Shown here: positions 61,203 to 64,000 of the stretch, in pieces
Layout: each line of letters starts with the position of its first letter
How positions within the stretch are numbered: position 1 is the stretch's first letter
Source: Bacteroidota bacterium
Lineage (GTDB): Bacteria; Bacteroidota; Bacteroidia; Chitinophagales; Saprospiraceae
Assembly: GCA_029781865.1 (NCBI GenBank)
Contig: JAKOVW010000030.1
Coordinates: 72,001 to 136,000, forward strand
Reading direction: 5' to 3'
DNA length: 64,000 nt
Position numbers and translations under genes: made by a program
Notes under the pieces: generated by a model
What the model saw: only the letters and a program-made list of their open reading frames with translations
Told to the model about the DNA's origin: nothing
Databases searched by the model: none

Positions 61203-63458
61203 ATGAATTCTTTTCTCGACGGATTAAATCCGGAACAAAAAAAAGCAGTTACTCAAACTCATGGTCCCGTAATGGTAATTGCCGGTCCGGGATCCGGTAA
61301 GACCAGGGTACTTACCTTCAGACTTGCTTATTTAATTCAACAAGGAATTAAACCCTATAACATACTTTCACTCACATTCACCAATAAAGCTGCACGGGAA
61401 ATGACAGAACGCATTAGTCAACTCGTCGGCAATGAAGTCAGAAAGGTCTGGAGTGGTACCTTTCACAGCATATTCGCAAGAATACTGAGAGTGGAAGCAC
61501 CGAAGATCGGCTATCCTTCTGCCTTTTCAATTTATGATACGGAAGACAGTAAAAGTGTCATCAATGAAATTCTAAAGGAATTGAATCTGAATCCTAAAGA
61601 ATACAATGTAAATACAGTCCGGACCCGCATCTCATCTGCTAAATCGAATCTCATTACGCCGATTATGTATGAAAAAGATGCTGACCTGAGAGATCAGGAT
61701 GCCGAAAACCGGATGCCACGAACCTATGAAATTTACAAAAAGTATGTACAACACTGCATCCGCGGTGGTGCCATGGATTTTGATGACCTGTTGCTACAAT
61801 TGTTCCGTCTACTTCAGGAAAATCCGGATAACGTACTTGAAAAATACAGAAAGCAATTTCAATTTGTATTGGTAGACGAGTTTCAGGATACCAATTATTT
61901 ACAGTATGCGATTATCAAAAAACTAGTCCTTTATAAAGATAGTCCCAGAAATATCTGCATCGTCGGTGATGATGCACAAAGTATATACGCATTTCGCGGA
62001 GCAACCATAAAAAATATACTGGATTTTCAAACTGATTTTCCGGATGCACAAATTTTCAAACTTGAACAAAATTACCGGAGTACGCCACACATTGTTCAGG
62101 CAGCAAATGACGTCATTACCAACAATCAAAAGCAAATTAAAAAAGAAATCTGGACCGAAATTGAATCCGGAAATAAAATCAAATTACTGAAATGCACGAC
62201 CGACGTAGAAGAAGGACGAAAAGTTGCAGATTATATAGTCGAATTAAAGAACAGGTATCATCTTAAAAATCACGAAATCGCCATTCTTTACCGGACCAAT
62301 GCGCAGTCACGGATCTTTGAAGAACAGTTGCGCAGAGTGAATATACCCTACAAGGTATTCGGTGGATTGTCTTTTTATCAGCGAAAAGAAATAAAAGATT
62401 TTCTGGCTTATCTGCGATTGATTGTAAATCTGAAAGACAATGAAGCCTTCAAACGGATTATTAATTATCCCAAACGGGGCATTGGTGATTCTACAATAGA
62501 TAAGTTTAAAGAATTCGCCACGGAAAACAATTGCTCGCTTTGGGAAGCAAGTGCACAGATCGAACTAAGTCCAAAAGCAGCACAGAGTCTTAAGCAATTC
62601 AAAATGCAGATCCTCGAGGTCCAGCAATCCAGTCATGCATCCGATGCTTACAACACGGCCATGTATGCATTTAAAATTTCAGGAATGTCTTCTGAATTAA
62701 AACAGGATCTGACGAATGAAGGATTACAGCGCCTGGAAAATGTGATGGCTTTATTAGATGGTATAAAAACGTTTACCGAAGAAGATGAATGGAGTGCAGA
62801 AGAAGACAAAGACAAATCACTTGCATCCTATTTACAATCCATCTCCTTAATTACAGAATTGGATCAAAGTGACAGTGCTGCCGAATATGTCACCCTGATG
62901 TCCGTTCATTCCGCAAAGGGTTTGGAATTTGGCGCAGTCATCATCGGAGGATTGGAAGAAAATTTATTCCCAAGTTATCTTGCGTCCAAAGATCCCGAGC
63001 AAATTGACGAAGAAAGGCGATTGTTTTATGTTGCTATCACCCGTGCTAAACAATTTCTTGCACTGTCATATGCAAATACCAGGTACGTATTCGGAAATCT
63101 TCGCATGAGCGAGCCCAGTCGCTTCATTGATGAGATCCAACCTGAACGAATGGAGATCGATAAAAATAATACACGCAATGCCGTATTTGAATTGATGGAT
63201 GACAAACCGGATTTCAAAAATAAATGGGTTAGTAACAAACCGAAATTCAGCCGCGAAGTCATCACCAATTTTTCTGCCAGCCCTTCGGATTCCATACAAT
63301 CCGGCATGATGGTCCTTCATCAAAAATTTGGCAGAGGAAAAGTAATCACCATTGAAGGATCAAAAGAAAATAGAGTTGCAACAATTCTATTTAATGAAAT
63401 TGAAAATCCACAACGTAAAATCATTTTGAAATTTGCGAAATTGCAAATTGTAAATTAA
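61203..63458 (+). CDS. UvrD/PcrA-type ATP-dependent DNA helicase
   Basis: A 751-residue superfamily 1A 3'-5' helicase for repair and replication-fork clearance. Motifs: Q-motif LNPEQKKAV, Walker A IAGPGSGKTR, Ia SLTFTNKAAREM, II (FVLVDEFQDTN), III (VGDDAQSIYAFRGA), IV (LEQNYRSTPHI), V (LMSVHSAKGLEF), VI (LFYVAITRAKQFL). The C-terminal ~60 residues form the PcrA-type tudor-like tail (FGRGKVITIEGSKENRVATILF). Full length. ATG 61203 was preferred to a TTG seven codons earlier, since MNSFLDGLNPEQ matches family N-termini. Confidence 0.96.
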   Translation: MNSFLDGLNPEQKKAVTQTHGPVMVIAGPGSGKTRVLTFRLAYLIQQGIKPYNILSLTFTNKAAREMTERISQLVGNEVRKVWSGTFHSIFARILRVEAPKIGYPSAFSIYDTEDSKSVINEILKELNLNPKEYNVNTVRTRISSAKSNLITPIMYEKDADLRDQDAENRMPRTYEIYKKYVQHCIRGGAMDFDDLLLQLFRLLQENPDNVLEKYRKQFQFVLVDEFQDTNYLQYAIIKKLVLYKDSPRNICIVGDDAQSIYAFRGATIKNILDFQTDFPDAQIFKLEQNYRSTPHIVQAANDVITNNQKQIKKEIWTEIESGNKIKLLKCTTDVEEGRKVADYIVELKNRYHLKNHEIAILYRTNAQSRIFEEQLRRVNIPYKVFGGLSFYQRKEIKDFLAYLRLIVNLKDNEAFKRIINYPKRGIGDSTIDKFKEFATENNCSLWEASAQIELSPKAAQSLKQFKMQILEVQQSSHASDAYNTAMYAFKISGMSSELKQDLTNEGLQRLENVMALLDGIKTFTEEDEWSAEEDKDKSLASYLQSISLITELDQSDSAAEYVTLMSVHSAKGLEFGAVIIGGLEENLFPSYLASKDPEQIDEERRLFYVAITRAKQFLALSYANTRYVFGNLRMSEPSRFIDEIQPERMEIDKNNTRNAVFELMDDKPDFKNKWVSNKPKFSREVITNFSASPSDSIQSGMMVLHQKFGRGKVITIEGSKENRVATILFNEIENPQRKIILKFAKLQIVN

Positions 63459-63547
63459 ACAGGTCTTCTAAAATTTATATGCTACGATGGCTTAGACATT
63501 TTGGAGTGATGAACAAACCCAAAATTTGTAGATACGTATAGCATTAA

Positions 63548-63586
63548 ACTTTGCGCACTTTGCGAAACCTTTGCGCCTTTGCGGTT
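63548..63586 (-). repeat. CGCAAAGG-type repeat, inverse orientation
   Basis: CTTTGCGCACTTTGCGAAACCTTTGCGCCTTTGCGG is the reverse-complement counterpart of the CGCAAAGG elements at 54604-54970. The rest of the gap between the helicase and the last gene has no other feature. Confidence 0.8.
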
Positions 63587-63712
63587 ATAAAGTGCTTTCA
63601 ACTTACGGATGCATCTGAAAATTAAAGAATATCGCACTAATAATTTCCCTTATTTCCCGTTATTTTGCAACGCTTTAGTTTTACGGCAATTACAGCTATT
63701 CAGAATCTACAG

Positions 63713-64000
63713 ATGAATCAAGGTATAAAAACAAAGAATTGGAAGTTAATCATCATTGCAGTAGGACTACTGTTTATGCTGATGCCCTTATTCTATTCAT
63801 ATTACCTGGCTCAAAAACTTTCCAAACTGGAATTAACCAAAGTAGAATTATTTGAAAAAACCTTAAGAGAAATTACCAATACGTCCAACCTGAACGAAGA
63901 TATGACCTATGAGCAGGAAATGCTCGAAACCATTAAATCGGATCTGCAGATTCTTACCATCAACAGAAATAATAAAATCGAATTTTACAATTTTCCTGAA
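63713..64000 (+). CDS. N-terminal fragment of a probable sensor histidine kinase
   Basis: An open frame of 96 codons running off the right edge. It starts MNQGIKTKNWKLIIIAVGLLFMLMPL, with one membrane helix (~11-31), then a coiled-coil-like region LSKLELTKVELFEKTLREITNTSN and TIKSDLQILTINRNNKIEFYNFPE. In Bacteroidota, a membrane helix, an E-rich linker and a short sensor strand ending ...NNKI(E/V)xxN(F/I) are common at the start of two-component kinases. The HisKA/HATPase domains would lie outside the window, so this is inference. Confidence 0.5.
   Translation, partial: MNQGIKTKNWKLIIIAVGLLFMLMPLFYSYYLAQKLSKLELTKVELFEKTLREITNTSNLNEDMTYEQEMLETIKSDLQILTINRNNKIEFYNFPE

Noticed and set aside
61067..61300. 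Open frame of 77 codons before the helicase
   Set aside because: It runs into the helicase gene in another frame and has no domain or ribosome-binding signal.
1..64000. tRNA, rRNA, tmRNA, riboswitches
   Set aside because: Reading both strands by eye I saw no cloverleaf with a CCA-type end, rRNA core or known riboswitch motif. A covariance-model scan would be needed to exclude small RNAs.

Overview
The window is chromosomal DNA of a Bacteroidota bacterium, probably of the Saprospiria/Chitinophagia type, although the exact family cannot be fixed from the sequence. The evidence is AT-rich DNA, Bacteroidota-type -7 promoter boxes (TAnnTTTG), three proteins with type IX secretion (T9SS) C-terminal sorting domains, a PorP/SprF-like T9SS membrane protein, a BamA with a five-POTRA-like N-terminus, Bacteroidota-typical small families (DUF5606, GSCFA, Omp28-like) and signal peptides ending in ...AQ. 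No transposase, phage gene, CRISPR array, rRNA or tRNA gene was recognised.

Layout. 1-5.4 kb: sdhA (5' end) and sdhC, a cystathionine gamma-synthase/lyase, a T9SS cargo protein, folB and a glutaryl-CoA-type acyl-CoA dehydrogenase. 5.5-11 kb: an OmpA-like protein, recO, a fused E1 alpha/beta 2-oxoacid dehydrogenase, a DUF5606 protein and a GT2 glycosyltransferase. 11-15 kb: a methyltransferase, rpsT, two small AtpI/AtpZ-like proteins without atpB beside them, a bactofilin and the PorP/SprF-like protein. 15-18.5 kb: a cytoplasmic trypsin-like protease overlapping its upstream partner, the two sharing a C-terminal-type domain, plus a divergent GSCFA protein. 18.8-30.6 kb: a large secreted metalloprotease, ligA, a hairpin repeat array, bamA, uppS, a WecA/TagO-type sugar-phosphate transferase and a fluoride channel. 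30.8-40.3 kb: a large outer-membrane protein, a lone MoxR ATPase, small secreted proteins and lipoproteins, an Omp28/thioredoxin-like T9SS protein, an LpxH-like hydrolase and 3-hydroxyanthranilate dioxygenase. 40.8-54.4 kb: a CoA-transferase/hydrolase, an M14 peptidase, a YebC regulator, a TMTC-like TPR membrane protein overlapping a GH3/beta-lactamase fusion, an FtsX-like permease and two cyclophilin lipoproteins. 55-64 kb: a TPR protein, a small membrane protein, a TIR / beta-barrel / patatin operon, a UvrD/PcrA helicase and the start of a probable sensor kinase.

Most genes are housekeeping or cell-envelope genes in short operons. The unusual material is of two kinds. First, there are two gene sets that look like undescribed modules: the protease plus partner sharing a domain (14.9-17.3 kb), and the TIR/barrel/patatin operon (57.5-61.0 kb). 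Second, the intergenic DNA is rich in several separate repeat families: a 21-bp-spaced hairpin array (24.8-25.25 kb), TCATTCCGAG... repeats joined to long perfect palindromes (40.4-40.8 and 50.2-50.8 kb), GGAGTTAG-like satellites at gene 3' ends, CGCAAAGG repeats (54.6-55.0 and 63.5 kb), CGCAGATT repeats (34.3 kb) and an octamer microsatellite just upstream of the FtsX-like gene (51.1 kb).

Start codons were moved inward from the longest open frame where a signal peptide, family alignment or a promoter box overlapping the first codons argued for it. This is stated in each entry.
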